Source: Donghicola mangrovi
Lineage (GTDB): Bacteria > Pseudomonadota > Alphaproteobacteria > Rhodobacterales > Rhodobacteraceae
Direction of reading: 5' to 3'
NCBI RefSeq assembly: GCF_013377535.1
Contig: NZ_JABCJE010000009.1
Location: 62,001-126,000, forward strand
DNA length: 64,000 nt
The notes under the pieces were generated by a model, which saw nothing but the letters and a program-made list of their open reading frames with translations, was not told where the DNA came from and ran no database searches. Every line of letters begins with the position of its first letter. Position 1 is the stretch's first letter. Of this stretch, positions 55,186-63,486 are shown piece after piece. A program made the translations under genes and the position numbers.

Positions 55186-57626
55186 GCCGGGGCGGTTTCG
55201 GGCTGTGGGCGATCTCGCTCATCGCTCTTGTAACTATCGGAAACATGCGTTTGTTGGCCCTAGGCAATGACATCAGCGCGAGCGGCTGCTCCGTGGCCGT
55301 GGGCGGTGATCTAAGCCAGAGTAATGTTGATATTATCTGCGGGATGTCACCCGAAACGTATCAGGAATTAATTGCGCTTTTTGAGAATGATGTTCAGGAT
55401 CGTATCGGTGACAAAGAAAAAATCATCGGCAGGCAAGATGAACTTTTAGTTTGGAAAGAAACAGAAATTCACAAGCTGAAAAGCGCTTTAGATCTGAACC
55501 AGCGCCAAGTCGAGGCTGCCCTTGAAGCTGCCGGAAAGCAGGGAGTGCCGCCAGAGCATGTAGGTCAAACACTGCTTGAAATTGCTCAGCGTTATGCAGT
55601 CTTGCTCGCGGATTTAGAGGGCAACCCTGACGACAGCAATGAGATCAGACAGAAGAAAGCTGAAGCTTCGAAAGCGCTTGAAAATGGTGAACTTGACCGT
55701 GCCGATAAAATTCTCGATGAAATCATCGCACTTGAAGATGCAGCGCTTGACCAACGTGCATTAGAAGCTGCCAAAACACGCGCCCAAAAGGCACAGGTTG
55801 CGTTGTTGCAGTTGCACTACGGGGATGCGGCAGATGCCTATGCTGCGGCGGCTAAACGCGTTCCCGAAATATTCTCTAAAGAGAAGAATGAATACATCAG
55901 GCTTCAGGCTGATGCCCTGTACAACGAAGGTTATGTCTTTGGACGCAGAGAAAGCATACTGCGAGCGATAGATGTCTACCAAGAATTGATTTCGCAGATT
56001 GATCGAAAAGAAGACCCAAATGCTTGGGCCGCGAGGCAGTTCGACCTTGGTCTTGCACTGCATTTGGCTGAAGATTCTGAACCTGGCACCGCGCGACTGG
56101 AACAGGCAATCACCGCCTTTCGGCTGGCGCAAGAGGTTTGGACCAGAGACAGCGCTTTGATCGGCTGGGCAAATGTGCAGATCAGTATTGGTAGTGTGCT
56201 GCGAGACATTGCGGACTACGATTGGGGCAATGAACGACTGGAAGAGGCTGTGACTACTTACCGCGCCGTCCTAGAAGAAATTCCCAAGGATTTTGCTCCG
56301 CTCATTTGGGGGGAAGCACAGATCGGCCTTGGGCGTGCGCTGAAAGATATTGGACAACGGGAACGAGATTCGGAGCGATCGGAAGAAGCTGTGGCCGCCA
56401 TCCGCGCCGGCCTAGAAGTGCTTACACGCGACCTTTACCCAGGCATTTGGGCGTCGACGCAGAACGCATTAGGAGGTGCTCTAGCTCAGCTTGGATTCAT
56501 GGAAAAGGGTACAGCGCGATTGGAAGAGGCTGTTGCAGTCTACCGCACTTATCTGGAGGCTACGTCTCGGGAGCGTGCACCGCTCGACTGGGCTGCTGGG
56601 CAGGTGAACCTAGGCAATGCACTTCAATTACTCGGCGCTAGGGAAAATAGCACAGTTCATCTGGAAGAAGCTGTGATTGTATACCGCGCTGCGCTGGAAG
56701 AGCAGACCCGGGAAATTAATCCAAACGCTTGGGCCAATTTGCAGAACAGCCTTGGTCACGCATTAAAGGCGCTTGGAGATCGCGAACGAGACCCTGAGCG
56801 ATTGGAAGAAGCCTTGACAGCCTACTTGGCTGCTCTGGAGGAATGGACGCAGGTACTTGTACCGAACTATTGGGTAAGATTGCAGTACAACCTTGGATGC
56901 GCGCTGCAAGCGCTTGGCGAGCTGGAGAGAAACCCTGAGCGATTGAAAGAGGCCATGGCAGCCTATCGCGCGGCGTTGCAGGTGTGGACCCGTGACCGCA
57001 TGCAGTTTTACTGGGCCATGACGCAGGACTCGCTGGGCGACGCATTGACAGCGCTTGGCGATCTGGAGTCTGGCACGGAGCGAATGGAAGAAGCCGTGGC
57101 AGCTTACCATGAAGCGCTTGAAGGGTGGTCCTCGGAGCGAGCGCTTTCATATTGGGCGCAAACACAGATCAGTCTTGGCGTCACGTTATGGAGGCTTGGG
57201 CTGCGGGAGTCTGGAACGGCGCGGCTGGAGGAGGCTGTCGCTGCCTTTCGTGCCGCGCTAGAAGAGACGCCTCGGGATCTTGACCCGCTAGGCTGGGCGC
57301 TCACGCAGTCCAATCTCGGCGGTGTGTTGGCAGCGATTGGCGAACGAGAGCCAAGCACAGCGCGACTGGAAGAGGCTGTGGTGGTCTTCCGCGCAGCGCT
57401 AGAAGAACGCACTCAGGACCGTGTCCCGCTCGACTGGGCGCGGACGCAGTCTCAGCTCGGCGAAGCACTGATAGCACTCGGTGATCAAACGCAAAATATT
57501 GAACTGCTCAGGGAAGCAAAGCTGGCTTTTGAGCAGTCGTACGAAGGCTACGAAAATAAAAAACAAGACTATTTTGAAGAGCGCTTTGCAGAGATCGATA
57601 GGTTGATCGAAGGTATTTCCGAGTGA
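55182..57626 (+). CDS. Membrane-anchored TPR-repeat protein with A-V-GG motif
   Basis: An 814-residue protein. It has an N-terminal membrane segment at about residues 6-27, a third copy of the motif (GCSVAVGGDLSQSNVDIICG, ~35-54) and MSPETYQELIALFEND. A charged helical region lies at ~60-190. From about residue 195 to 790 there are many repeats; most of the later ones (~300-780) have a period near 50 residues with the pattern T-x-x-L-E-E-A-V-x-x-Y-R-A-A-L-E-E...W-A-x-x-Q-x-x-L-G-x-A-L-x-x-L-G. These are long-form TPRs of the kind found with signalling or conflict-type NTPases. Translation is coupled to the upstream gene. No catalytic domain is seen, so the pair may be a scaffold or sensor module. 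Confidence 0.8.
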   Translation: MSRGGFGLWAISLIALVTIGNMRLLALGNDISASGCSVAVGGDLSQSNVDIICGMSPETYQELIALFENDVQDRIGDKEKIIGRQDELLVWKETEIHKLKSALDLNQRQVEAALEAAGKQGVPPEHVGQTLLEIAQRYAVLLADLEGNPDDSNEIRQKKAEASKALENGELDRADKILDEIIALEDAALDQRALEAAKTRAQKAQVALLQLHYGDAADAYAAAAKRVPEIFSKEKNEYIRLQADALYNEGYVFGRRESILRAIDVYQELISQIDRKEDPNAWAARQFDLGLALHLAEDSEPGTARLEQAITAFRLAQEVWTRDSALIGWANVQISIGSVLRDIADYDWGNERLEEAVTTYRAVLEEIPKDFAPLIWGEAQIGLGRALKDIGQRERDSERSEEAVAAIRAGLEVLTRDLYPGIWASTQNALGGALAQLGFMEKGTARLEEAVAVYRTYLEATSRERAPLDWAAGQVNLGNALQLLGARENSTVHLEEAVIVYRAALEEQTREINPNAWANLQNSLGHALKALGDRERDPERLEEALTAYLAALEEWTQVLVPNYWVRLQYNLGCALQALGELERNPERLKEAMAAYRAALQVWTRDRMQFYWAMTQDSLGDALTALGDLESGTERMEEAVAAYHEALEGWSSERALSYWAQTQISLGVTLWRLGLRESGTARLEEAVAAFRAALEETPRDLDPLGWALTQSNLGGVLAAIGEREPSTARLEEAVVVFRAALEERTQDRVPLDWARTQSQLGEALIALGDQTQNIELLREAKLAFEQSYEGYENKKQDYFEERFAEIDRLIEGISE

Positions 57627-57968
57627 GGATTCTGGGTGTGGCCAAACACTATAGAAAGATGCGCCTGAGTGTGGAGCCTCGGCTTGGTTCAGATTCTTCT
57701 TAGCGAGCCATGTTTTTGTTACACAAAAACGCTCGCCGACGTTCGCTTCGCTTACGCCGGGACGGGAGTGCGCGCTTCGCTTGCACTCCCTCCTGTTCGG
57801 TTGCATTTGGGCAATGAAACCGCCATCTGATCTTGGCACTGCCTTGAAGCTGCACCGCACACTCAAAGTGTAAACGTTCCCTTAATACTCGAAACCTACC
57901 TGCCTATTGCGGACGTCGTGTGGTGCCTTTTGGGGACCGCTTGCGTCCTGCACGACAGCGAGGCAATT
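57627..57968. other. Non-coding region with oriT-like hairpins ahead of mobC
   Basis: Two inverted repeats stand out. The first is GCGAG...GTTTTTGT (57703-57719) with ACAAAAAC..CTCGC (57723-57736). The second is GGGAGTGC (57764-57771) with GCACTCCC (57783-57790) around CGCTTCGC. Their place just upstream of mobC and the relaxase gene fits an origin of transfer; no nic consensus was recognised. Confidence 0.5.
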
Positions 57969-58331
57969 ATGAAACGAGGGAACACGGGCGGCAGACCCAA
58001 GGTTGCGGCGCGACGCTGCAGGCATCTGAACATTCGGCTCACAGAGGCCGAGTATGACAGACTACGCGGGAAAGCAGGCAACTTGAAGCTTTCAGACTAT
58101 GCGCGCCGTCGCCTGCTAGGCCAAAGCGTCCCAAGGCCGATACCAGAGATAAATCAGGTGACGTGGGCAGAACTGGCGCGGACGGCTGCCAACCTCAATC
58201 AGCTCACACTCCATGCGAACCAAGGTCACTTCGACCATTCCGAAAAGTTTGCTCTCGCACTCGTCAACGTCTCGCGCACCCTCAAGGCAGTCAGGGAAGG
58301 GCTGATCGGAGGTGACCATGGCAATCGGTAA
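57969..58331 (+). CDS. mobC: MobC-like mobilisation accessory protein
   Basis: A 120-residue basic protein. The start GGRPKVAARRCRHLNIRLTEAEYDRLRGKAGNLKLSDYARRRLLG is a ribbon-helix-helix-like DNA-binding region. It is followed by WAELARTAANLNQLTLHANQG and ALALVNVSRTLKAVREGLIG, the MobC block. MobC opens or binds oriT to aid the relaxase. It overlaps the relaxase start by about 14 bases, which is usual in mobilisation operons. Confidence 0.85.
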   Translation: MKRGNTGGRPKVAARRCRHLNIRLTEAEYDRLRGKAGNLKLSDYARRRLLGQSVPRPIPEINQVTWAELARTAANLNQLTLHANQGHFDHSEKFALALVNVSRTLKAVREGLIGGDHGNR

Positions 58332-59712
58332 GCTCATCAAGGGATCCAACGCCAGTGGGCTTATCGATTACCTTTTGGGCGGGACGGACAACCAAGGGCG
58401 GCTTCGGCCAAAGGTTGCGATTGTTGGCGGGACGCTCGGGTTTGATCGGCGTTCGGCAAAGAGACAATTTGCGTCCCTAAAGAAGCTGCGCCCCTCCCTT
58501 TCAAAAAACACAGCGCACATGTCCATTTCCTTGCCTGTAGAAGACCGCGACCTGACCGATCAGGAGTGGGCAGCCATCGGCGACCACTGGGCTAAGGGGA
58601 TGGGCTTTCGGGCCTACGTGACCGTCTGCCATGGCGACCACATTCATATCGCGGCCAGCCGGATCACGCTGGATGGCACAGTCGTCTCTGACAGCCACGA
58701 CTATCGCCGCAGTGAAGCGCTGATCCGAGAGATTGAAACGACCTTCAAGCTGATCCCAGTCGCGCCATCCCACTTGCTCAAACCAGATCGCAAAGCCGAT
58801 CACGTCGCCGCTCCGAAATCCGGTGAATTGATGTTGGCTGAAAAGGGCGAAATCTCATCGAAAGCGCAACTGCAGCAGTTGCTGACAGACCTGACCGCGA
58901 CACCCATCACAGCATCCGATTTCGTCGATGCGTTGGAAGGCTGCGGCGTCGATGTGCGCCCGAATATATCCGCGACAACTGGCAGGCTGTCTGGCTTTGC
59001 CTTTGGCCTAAACGGGCATGTTTTATCCGCGTCCGCCCTTGGACGGGGCTTTTCATTGAAGAATTTAGAGAAGAGAGGATTTTCCTATGTCAGAGACCGA
59101 GACTTTCAGAAACTCAGCGAAGCAAAAGAGCGCAGCCTTGAACGCGCCATTGGCCCTACACTTGGTGACGAACACGGCGGCGCAACAAGAGGTGCTTCAG
59201 GCGATACTCGCGCTGCCCTTCCAGATCAGCCAAGCGTTGGACCCGCTGCTGCACCAGTTAAAGGAGCAACAGGCACAGAATGCCCAGCTGTTGGAGCGCA
59301 TGGAGGAGCAGGACCAACTTATGCGGGCTTTGGGGAAATCGCTACAAAAATTGAAAGCGCGCCCATAACCCTACCGTTACCACATCAAAGCCAAGCCCAT
59401 TCAGCTAAAGGCACTGCACGTCCTGACCAGCCAAGGCTCTATGGATTGCAAGACTTCCTTGTGCAATTTGAGGCGCGCATTCGGCGTGCAGTGCGACCAC
59501 TTTCAGTGCTTCAGAAAGTACTCTTAGGTCTAGATAGCGTTCGCCAAAAGCTCCGCGCTGGACCTGCACCGATTAGAAACCCCCTGAAATCTGGACCTAC
59601 CGTGAACGCGACGCTTCCAGAAAATTCTGACCTCTGCGAAAGCCAAGAAGATAAGCCTATAAGTAACTGCGACGGCCCCACATCGGCGCAACAGTCTGTT
59701 GCGCCGCGATGA
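58318..59712 (+). CDS. Relaxase (MobA/VirD2 type)
   Basis: A 464-residue mobilisation nuclease of the Relaxase/Mob_N family. The N-terminal MAIGKLIKGSNASGLIDYLLGG, SISLP and HGDHIHIAASRI (the His-rich metal motif, about residue 105-116) form the catalytic domain over about residues 1-165. A variable middle and a Pro/Ala-rich linker (~290-340) follow, and the tail is basic. It nicks oriT and pilots the strand. The ATG at 58318 is used (GGAGG upstream). A second gene is nested in another frame at 59087-59368. No type IV secretion or coupling genes are seen, so this element is mobilisable rather than self-transferring. Confidence 0.87.
   Translation: MAIGKLIKGSNASGLIDYLLGGTDNQGRLRPKVAIVGGTLGFDRRSAKRQFASLKKLRPSLSKNTAHMSISLPVEDRDLTDQEWAAIGDHWAKGMGFRAYVTVCHGDHIHIAASRITLDGTVVSDSHDYRRSEALIREIETTFKLIPVAPSHLLKPDRKADHVAAPKSGELMLAEKGEISSKAQLQQLLTDLTATPITASDFVDALEGCGVDVRPNISATTGRLSGFAFGLNGHVLSASALGRGFSLKNLEKRGFSYVRDRDFQKLSEAKERSLERAIGPTLGDEHGGATRGASGDTRAALPDQPSVGPAAAPVKGATGTECPAVGAHGGAGPTYAGFGEIATKIESAPITLPLPHQSQAHSAKGTARPDQPRLYGLQDFLVQFEARIRRAVRPLSVLQKVLLGLDSVRQKLRAGPAPIRNPLKSGPTVNATLPENSDLCESQEDKPISNCDGPTSAQQSVAPR
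59087..59368 (+). CDS. Nested small Gln-rich helical protein (MobB/MbeB-like position)
   Basis: A 93-residue ORF in the +2 frame inside the relaxase gene, with GAGAGGA 5-10 bases before its ATG. Its protein has a clean helical, coiled-coil-like stretch (LPFQISQALDPLLHQLKEQQAQNAQLLERMEEQDQLMRALGKSLQKL). The relaxase frame here is low-complexity linker. RSF1010 and ColE1-type mobilisation genes hold small accessory genes nested in their relaxase genes, so this is probably real though unproven. Confidence 0.6.
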   Translation: MSETETFRNSAKQKSAALNAPLALHLVTNTAAQQEVLQAILALPFQISQALDPLLHQLKEQQAQNAQLLERMEEQDQLMRALGKSLQKLKARP

Positions 59713-59743
59713 TCGCTCCGAACTTTGCCGGGGCTTAAGGCAC

Positions 59744-60169
59744 CTACTCTGATTTGAACGCCGAAGGGCCATCGCTCTTGTAGCGAGTCAGGCCATGCTG
59801 CGCCAATTCTGCGAGCCGACTTTGGAACTTGCAGATGTAGGGGTCTGGTAGAAAGCTGTCGGGCGTGATTACGCTTTCAGCGCGCTTTCGCATAACTTCC
59901 AGAGGGCCAATGCCCTGCATGTGGAGAATGCACGACATGGATAGAAGACTGCCTTCGTTCAGGCCCATGGGATGAGGATCGGTAAGATCCCGTCCTTTCT
60001 GCGTGATTTGGAAAGGTCCAACGGGTGTCTGAGCAATGAGGCCAAGGGACAGCAGCATTTCAATGTCTTCGGGCGGGGCGCTTCCACGGCAGCGAAGCAT
60101 GAAAAGGGCAAAGCCGCCGGGCATGCAAATGCGGGTATCTGCGATGAAGGCCGAGTCAGGATCAGGCAT
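59744..60169 (-). CDS. Uncharacterised protein divergent from XRE regulator
   Basis: A 141-residue protein (ATG at 60169; the longer frame overlaps the divergent regulator). FALFMLRCRGSAPPEDIEMLLSLGLIAQTPVGPFQITQKGRDL looks like a winged-helix-like small domain, and the C-terminal half is helical. I do not recognise a family. It may form a regulatory or toxin-antidote-like pair with the divergent XRE protein (inference from arrangement only). Confidence 0.55.
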   Translation of the reverse strand: MPDPDSAFIADTRICMPGGFALFMLRCRGSAPPEDIEMLLSLGLIAQTPVGPFQITQKGRDLTDPHPMGLNEGSLLSMSCILHMQGIGPLEVMRKRAESVITPDSFLPDPYICKFQSRLAELAQHGLTRYKSDGPSAFKSE

Positions 60170-60241
60170 CGAATCGCTCCTATTTTGGGAGTAATGATTA
60201 TCGAGCGTAGGAGGGTGTGTCGATACCTTACGGACCCCACT

Positions 60242-60475
60242 ATGGCTGGCACCCTTCACACACAGGCGCACCGTGACCTGATCAAATCTCTGGTCGCAGT
60301 ACGCAAAGCCAAAGGCCTGTCTCAGGCTCAACTAGCCGCGATACTGGGGAAGCCGCCATCATACGTGGCGAAGGTTGAACTCTGCGAACGGCGTCTGGAT
60401 GTGCTGGAGTTTTGCGCTTGGGCGAGGGAGCTTTGCGACGAGCCTTTTGGCTTGTTGCAACCATATTTGGACTGA
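60242..60475 (+). CDS. XRE-family HTH regulator
   Basis: A 77-residue single-domain Cro/CI-type protein. The helix-turn-helix is RKAKGLSQAQLAAILGKPPSYVAKVELCERRLDVLEF at about residues 22-58. The ATG at 60242 leaves 72 bases to the divergent gene, where its operator probably lies. A longer in-frame start would run into the other gene. Probably a local regulator of the island. Confidence 0.8.
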   Translation: MAGTLHTQAHRDLIKSLVAVRKAKGLSQAQLAAILGKPPSYVAKVELCERRLDVLEFCAWARELCDEPFGLLQPYLD

Positions 60476-60732
60476 GAAACGGATTCGGTCCGAGATGGCG
60501 ACCATCTCCAACTAGGCAAGCGGGCGTTTCCTACACAAAAAATTCTTTGTGTAGGAAATTTGGTTCAGTTGTCATTCGCACAATATTCACGTATCGCTAG
60601 CCCCGCTCTCGTGGTTTCGCACAGATCACCGACAACAGCGCCTAAATATACTTTATCTCCAATCCCTCTGCGAAAAGTCGGCATGATTACTTCGGCTCCA
60701 ACGCTCCGGGACCGATCAATGTTGAACTAACG
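60476..60732. other. Gap with a perfect 13-bp inverted repeat
   Basis: TTTCCTACACAAA (60527-60539) and TTTGTGTAGGAAA (60546-60558) flank a 6-base loop. It stands between the XRE gene and the 3' end of the pentapeptide protein, so it may be a bidirectional terminator or a recombination/operator site; T-runs are weak. Nothing else was recognised. Confidence 0.5.
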
Positions 60733-62931
60733 CTATTCGTGCCAGCTACACCCCGTTGGAGGGGGCGCTGCTACTACCTCTTTCCACTCATCGGGCGCAA
60801 TGATATCCCATTTTTCGTTGCCTTCTTCCGTTACCGGTCGCGAAGGTGCGGCCTCCAGCCAGCCCTTCCAGCGGGCATAAAATTCAGCGTGCGAGAGGCG
60901 TTCGGATGCCCATTGGCAAGGACGTTCGACATTGTCAGGAAGTGTGGCGGTGGCGTCTCCGAAAGAGTTTCGAAAGTCAGTATCTGCATCAAAGATTGCA
61001 GGGCGGAGATCCACGAATCTCAGTGCGCCGCCAGTGTTAATTACCGCACGCAAATCTGTGTATTCTAAAATCAGTGGCTCGTCTTCAGTTCCTATCAAAG
61101 CTGACAAGTTGAGGACTGCCCCTTCCATCTTTGCATGATCGAGAGTTGCCCTTTCCAGATCAGCCCCGCTGAAATTTGCCATTTCCATATGCGCCCAATC
61201 CAAGTAGGCTCCTTTCATTTTCGCTCCGCTGAAGTTTGCTCCTTCCATGTGCGAAAAGCCGAGGTCTGCCCCTTCCAGATACGCCCCTCTGAAGCTAGCC
61301 CTCTCCATTCTGGCTCCCTCGAAGCTTGCCTCCGCCAGATACGCCGGTTCAAATTTCGCTTCCTCCAAATTTGCCTCACTGAAATTTACCTTTTCTAGAT
61401 AAGCCCAACTGAGGTCTGCCCCCTCCAAGTTTGCCAAGGTAATGACTGCCTTTTCCATATCCGCTCCGCTGAAATTTGCTCCTTCCATACTCGCATGGGA
61501 TAGGTTTGCTTCTTTCATCTTCGCTTTGCCAAGGTTTGCTCCTGTTAGCTTTGCAAAGTCCAATTCTGCTCCATCCATATTCGCCTCACTGAGGTTTGCT
61601 CTCTCCAGATTGCCTCCTTTGAGGTCCGCCAATTTCAAATTGGCACCGCCAAAATCGACACCTGAAAGATCGGCGTTGTTTAGGATCGCAGCGCGCAAAT
61701 CCTTCCCAGAGAGATTGGGTTTGCCGATGTAGGCGACTACGCTGCTACGGTACGCCGGCCATTCACGTTTGGTGAAATCATCTTCGAGCGCGGCGAAGTA
61801 GGTACCACAGTCGGTTAATCCAGTCTCGGCGCACCAAGTCTGGCGTGCCTGCCATAGGGCATTTGTTGTATCATCGCTGTTGACTGGATTGCCGCCGCAA
61901 ACTTCAGGAGTTAGCCCGTATCTCTGGCACCATTGGACGCGGTACCGATGGCGGGCCGTATTAAGGTCAGCGTGCTCTGGTGGCAGCACAGACAGCGGAG
62001 CTTCGCTGAGGTCGGGCGAGTCTAGCTGCAACAGTTCGGTGCCATTGTCCCAAGACCAGATCCTAATTTTGTCGTAGATGGTGCGCTCAGGATCGTCGGA
62101 CTTGTTTCTCACCCAAGCCTCTTGCCGTTCCGCCCAAGTGCGCGTGCTTCCGTCGGCAGATTTATCATAGGCAATGACCCATTCGGCGATGCCTTTACTG
62201 TTGGCAGCTGTCAGCCAAGCGACTGGTAGGCAAAGCAGTCCGCACACCGCAGAGGTAAAGATCACGCCAGGGGTCATGCGACGGCCTGCATCGCTGCGCA
62301 TTTTCGTCCAAGACAGTGCACTAGCGTAGATCGCAACCATTAGGCACAGCGCGTTGATCGCCGACATCAAGAGATTATGCGCGGGCCAGCCACGCCACCA
62401 CATCAGCCCGAGAACAAAAGGGCCAGCGAACCAGACCAGTGCCCAAGTGGTCAGCCATGACAGAGTGTCAAGCGGACGAGCGGAGACGGCTCCATCCCGA
62501 CGCTGGCGCAGCACAAAGTCGTTGAGGAGCCAAGGTTTGATGTGGGTCTCGATGGGCGTTCCATCGAGTAGTGGTGGCGGGCCAAGCGGTGGCTTGCCTA
62601 GGGCCTCTGTCACTTTGCGGATGTGGAGGTGGAGATAGACGTAAAGGGCAGCGCCAAGCACCGGAGCGAAAATGAAGAACGAGAACGTGGGGATCGAGAC
62701 CCCAACGATTGGAAGTTGGGTCTGACGGCTATCGACGAAGAAATCTACGTCCTCCACCCCGAGCGTGGTCACGATGACGAAAGCAAGGTAGGCCAGCAGC
62801 GCAAACCAGTTCGTTCGGCCAGTGGCGGTCAGTGCATCGATGCGGGCGATCTGCGCATCCGTGGCCTCCGGCTGCGAGGAGCGTGCTTGGCGGTTCCGAA
62901 TGCGTCGAAGGCTCAATCTGCTAGGGGGCAT
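60733..62931 (-). CDS. Membrane-anchored pentapeptide-repeat protein
   Basis: A 732-residue protein. The N-terminal half has about five membrane segments (near residues 42-58, 80-102, 158-178, 187-208 and 220-242) and a soluble region rich in charged residues. Roughly residues 415-640 are more than 35 pentapeptide repeats of the A-(N/D)-L-x-x type, which form a right-handed quadrilateral beta helix, followed by an irregular C-terminus. Such chimeras are known in bacteria, but their role is not; a DNA-mimic function, as in MfpA/Qnr, would need cytosolic repeats. Probably a single-gene unit. Confidence 0.82.
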   Translation of the reverse strand: MPPSRLSLRRIRNRQARSSQPEATDAQIARIDALTATGRTNWFALLAYLAFVIVTTLGVEDVDFFVDSRQTQLPIVGVSIPTFSFFIFAPVLGAALYVYLHLHIRKVTEALGKPPLGPPPLLDGTPIETHIKPWLLNDFVLRQRRDGAVSARPLDTLSWLTTWALVWFAGPFVLGLMWWRGWPAHNLLMSAINALCLMVAIYASALSWTKMRSDAGRRMTPGVIFTSAVCGLLCLPVAWLTAANSKGIAEWVIAYDKSADGSTRTWAERQEAWVRNKSDDPERTIYDKIRIWSWDNGTELLQLDSPDLSEAPLSVLPPEHADLNTARHRYRVQWCQRYGLTPEVCGGNPVNSDDTTNALWQARQTWCAETGLTDCGTYFAALEDDFTKREWPAYRSSVVAYIGKPNLSGKDLRAAILNNADLSGVDFGGANLKLADLKGGNLERANLSEANMDGAELDFAKLTGANLGKAKMKEANLSHASMEGANFSGADMEKAVITLANLEGADLSWAYLEKVNFSEANLEEAKFEPAYLAEASFEGARMERASFRGAYLEGADLGFSHMEGANFSGAKMKGAYLDWAHMEMANFSGADLERATLDHAKMEGAVLNLSALIGTEDEPLILEYTDLRAVINTGGALRFVDLRPAIFDADTDFRNSFGDATATLPDNVERPCQWASERLSHAEFYARWKGWLEAAPSRPVTEEGNEKWDIIAPDEWKEVVAAPPPTGCSWHE

Positions 62932-63486
62932 AAGAAATCTCGTTTTGAGTGATACTCGATGTGAATATCACAATCTATGCGGTATCTGTGTCTATAATAA
63001 TGTCACCCGGACACTAGTGACTGCGAATTAAAACAAAGGCCAATTTCTTGCTGATGGAGATCAGTTCTATTTCCCGAACGCATTGTTGGGCGGTGAGCCG
63101 GCTTTGGCTTCCCATTGGAAGATTGACGGCGACGCGCGCGGAGCAGGCTTTGCAATATCGCAGCGGTAACGTCAAATTCTCGTTATAAACGGTCCTCAGT
63201 CGACCTCAAATCTCTGCTTCAAGAGCCTGGTCATGCGTGAGCAGATAGTTGATATACGCCATCTATGGGTAATCCAGCATATCAACGGTGACCTTCAGCC
63301 AGCTTTTTTGTTGTCGGACAGCTTCCAATGAGATTGGTAGAATTGTTGCTTGGAAATTAGCGCAACTTTCAGGTAAGTGCATGTCGAATTGGTATTTTAT
63401 CTTGCTGTGCACGATGGCCAAGTCAACTCACTGGCGCAAAAAACGCGTCAAACTGAGGCTTTAAATTGATACAAAGGAATTAAAAT
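62932..63486. other. 555-base AT-rich gap
   Basis: No gene with protein features. A TATAAT at 62993-62998 and scattered A/T runs are present but no matching -35 box was found. The region precedes the helicase-like gene and probably carries its promoter. Confidence 0.5.
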
